NCBI GenBank assembly: GCA_049324835.1
Contig: JBMOMT010000066.1
Location: 1-47,422 of the forward strand
DNA: 47,422 bases
DNA from: JBMOMT01 sp049324835
Lineage (GTDB): Bacteria > Chloroflexota > Anaerolineae > CAYNKW01
Reading direction: 5' to 3'
Both the position numbers and the translations under genes were made by a program. This document shows, piece by piece, positions 46,112 to 47,422 of this stretch (positions are counted from its first letter, which is position 1; each line of letters opens with the position of its first letter). The notes under the pieces were generated by a model. That model searched no databases, was not told the DNA's origin, and worked only from the letters and a program-made list of their open reading frames with translations.

Positions 46112-46465
46112 TTAATGCAGCAGCCAGGCCGCCAGCATGACGTATGCCGCCGGCGCAAAGAGCAAAACAAACAGCACATACTCGGCGAGCATGAGCTGTT
46201 TCTGGTAGCGGTGCGCGGCATCCCACAGATCCAACACGACGATGTGCAGACCACTGAGGCCGTGATAGATCACCGCCCCCACCAGGCCCACCTCACCCAG
46301 GCGGAACAACGGCGATTGATAGATCTTGACGACAGTGTTGTAGGCGTCTGGCCCCCAAAGCAAAAGCGCCGTGTCCGCAATGTGGAAGAGCAGAAAAACC
46401 ACCACTCCCAAACCGGCCAACCGGCGCCCTATCCACGAGAGCATACCCCCTGCGCCCTTGTACAT
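46112..46465 (-). CDS. sdhC: Succinate dehydrogenase cytochrome b subunit C
   Basis: 117 residues with three hydrophobic helices. LFHIADTALLLWGPDAY and YHGLSGLHIVVLDL carry the His residues expected to bind heme b. GAGGAGG lies eight bases before the ATG. First gene of the sdhCDAB operon with a perfect promoter 54 bp upstream. Confidence 0.92.
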   Translation of the reverse strand: MYKGAGGMLSWIGRRLAGLGVVVFLLFHIADTALLLWGPDAYNTVVKIYQSPLFRLGEVGLVGAVIYHGLSGLHIVVLDLWDAAHRYQKQLMLAEYVLFVLLFAPAAYVMLAAWLLH

Positions 46466-46518
46466 GGAATCGTCCTCCTCTCGCGATGATCGGTTCCTCG
46501 AGAATTCAGGCGAGGTGA

Positions 46519-46547
46519 ATTATACCTTTGCCACTCCGATTTGTCAA
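46519..46547 (-). promoter_or_regulatory. Consensus promoter of sdhCDAB
   Basis: TTGACA, 17 bp, TATAAT on the minus strand, an exact consensus match. The next element upstream is the inverted-repeat element at 46558-46698. Confidence 0.92.
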
Positions 46548-46557
46548 CATTCCGGCA

Positions 46558-46698
46558 GGGTAATTGCTCAGCACGTCTTTTTTACCGCTGAAACGCCGAG
46601 GACGCCGAGTTCTTTGTCGTTGTTGCCAGGGAAGGGCCGTTCTCTGCGTGGCTCAGAACCGCCTCAGCGTTCTGTGTCTCTGCGGTGAGCAGTTACCC
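46558..46698. repeat. MITE-like palindromic element between PHP and sdhC genes
   Basis: A 141-bp unit with 13-bp terminal inverted repeats (GGGTAATTGCTCA / TGAGCAGTTACCC, one mismatch). The interior keeps pairing: ACCGC...AAACGCC-GAGG on the left and CCTCAGCGTT...GCGGT on the right. No open frame. It lies 10 bp upstream of the sdhC -35 box, so it may affect expression. Confidence 0.7.
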
Positions 46699-46706
46699 GG
46701 CAGATT

Positions 46707-47339
46707 CTATTGTCTGTGGCGATGCACCAGCCGCCGCACGCGGCGCTGGCGGATGGCCTGGCACAGGTCGGTCACGCTGGCGCAAGGGCCGTCAAAGACG
46801 GTGTAACAGCGGCCCACCTGCCACGCTTCGTGAGCGTCGCTGCCGGCCAGGGCCACCATGCCGTTGGCCTGGCTCCAGACCGCGGCCAGGCGATTGTGCT
46901 CGTCGCTGTTGCCGCCGTTGAGGGTTTCGATGGCGTCCACCAGGCGCGTCGGTTGGCCGCCGTAACGAAAAGGATGGGCCTGCACCACCACGCCATTTTC
47001 TCGATGGGCCAACGCCAGGCAGGTTTGCAGCGAATAACTCTCACCCAGCTCAGGCAGCACGGTCTCGTCCAGGCCAAAAACCAGAAAATCACCCTCGTTG
47101 AAACTGAACTCGATGCCGGGCAAGACCAACACCCCGCTTGCCGCTGCTGCCTGATGGGTGGCGCGGAAACCGGCAAAGACGCGGTGGGGATCGTGGCGCA
47201 GAGTGAGGCCATGGAACACGTGATCCGTGATGCAGATGGCATCCAGCCCGGCTTCGATGGCGGCTGTGACCATCGCTGTGGGTTGGATCTCGGAGCAGTC
47301 TGAACCGATGGCTGTGTGGGTGTGCAGGTCGATGTGCAT
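46707..47339 (-). CDS. PHP-domain protein (predicted phosphoesterase)
   Basis: 210 residues. The PHP signatures are visible: DLHTHTAIGSDCS, ITDHVF, IEFSF, AHPFR and SDAHEAWQVG, the His/Asp set that binds three metals. Stand-alone PHP proteins hydrolyse phosphoesters of nucleotides or histidinol; the substrate is unknown here. GGAGC lies before the ATG. It is alone on the minus strand, with the MITE-like element just beyond its stop. Confidence 0.9.
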   Translation of the reverse strand: MHIDLHTHTAIGSDCSEIQPTAMVTAAIEAGLDAICITDHVFHGLTLRHDPHRVFAGFRATHQAAAASGVLVLPGIEFSFNEGDFLVFGLDETVLPELGESYSLQTCLALAHRENGVVVQAHPFRYGGQPTRLVDAIETLNGGNSDEHNRLAAVWSQANGMVALAGSDAHEAWQVGRCYTVFDGPCASVTDLCQAIRQRRVRRLVHRHRQ

Positions 47340-47385
47340 GTATCGCTCCAGTGGAAAACGCTCGGTGTGGTATCTGGCACAGTAA

Positions 47386-47414
47386 GGTGCGACGCACTTG
47401 TTGTGCGTCGCACC
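47386..47414. repeat. Perfect 12-bp hairpin at the window end
   Basis: GGTGCGACGCAC and its complement with loop TTGTT, then GCTTGTTT. The word GGTGCGACG also occurs once each at 24356-24364 and 31380-31388 without its partner. It lies upstream of the PHP gene and could end a transcript coming from the left or be a dispersed palindrome. Confidence 0.6.
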
Positions 47415-47422
47415 GCTTGTTT

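Overview
The window is a gene-dense, GC-rich bacterial chromosome segment with about 42 protein genes and no RNA genes that I can recognise. The best taxonomic guess is a filamentous or thermophile-related member of the Chloroflexota (Anaerolineae/Caldilineae-like). This is an inference from several traits: a Pro/Thr-repeat protein tail at the left edge, Thr/Pro linkers behind lipoprotein signal peptides, FGE-sulfatase domains fused to CHAT and kinase modules, dispersed palindromes, and an in-frame repeat insertion in aconitase. A full SDH operon, aconitase and isocitrate dehydrogenase point to respiratory metabolism.

Layout. 1-9.3 kb: end of a PT-rich protein, a GAF/H-box sensor protein without an ATPase domain, a Crp/Fnr regulator with hutI, a DUF3307 membrane protein, a degenerate RsmI-like protein, a GNAT protein, an MFS exporter and an SPFH protein. 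9.4-17.3 kb: a protein quality-control island. Hsp20 and DnaJ diverge from two consensus promoters that flank a palindrome; two HtrA lipoprotein proteases, a bacterial eRF1-like (baeRF) protein and ClpB follow. 17.3-20.9 kb: an accessory patch with a REP-associated tyrosine transposase bracketed by two palindrome families, a CHAT-FGE fusion whose C-terminus looks like a diversity-generating retroelement target, and tandem repeats. 20.9-28.1 kb: a PadR regulator, GDP-mannose dehydratase, a cinA/DUF6504/amrS operon, a holB/ricT operon and a second radical SAM enzyme.

27.3-31.4 kb: a lipid operon, plsX-fabF-NERD-fabI. PlsX carries an unusual hydrophobic insertion. 31.6-34.3 kb: a nucleotide-salvage operon, tdk-hpt-hpt, plus an AIR-synthase-like gene; the two HPRT genes are tandem paralogs overlapping by 4 bp. 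34.4-35.4 kb: the rplU-rpmA-rpmE ribosomal operon with a strong promoter and a leader hairpin. 35.5-39.1 kb: a methyltransferase followed by a kinase/beta-sandwich/FGE fusion. 39.1-46.5 kb: a TCA block (acnA, icd, sdhCDAB). 46.5-47.4 kb: a MITE-like palindromic element, a PHP-domain gene and a terminal perfect hairpin.

Sigma70-type promoters (TTGACA-N16-18-TATAAT) are unusually easy to see throughout. In several cases they settle the start codon, because the longer reading frame would begin upstream of the promoter. The most interesting items are the CHAT-FGE gene as a possible hypermutation target, the transposase with its two repeat families, the intragenic repeat in aconitase, and the hydrophobic insertion in PlsX.
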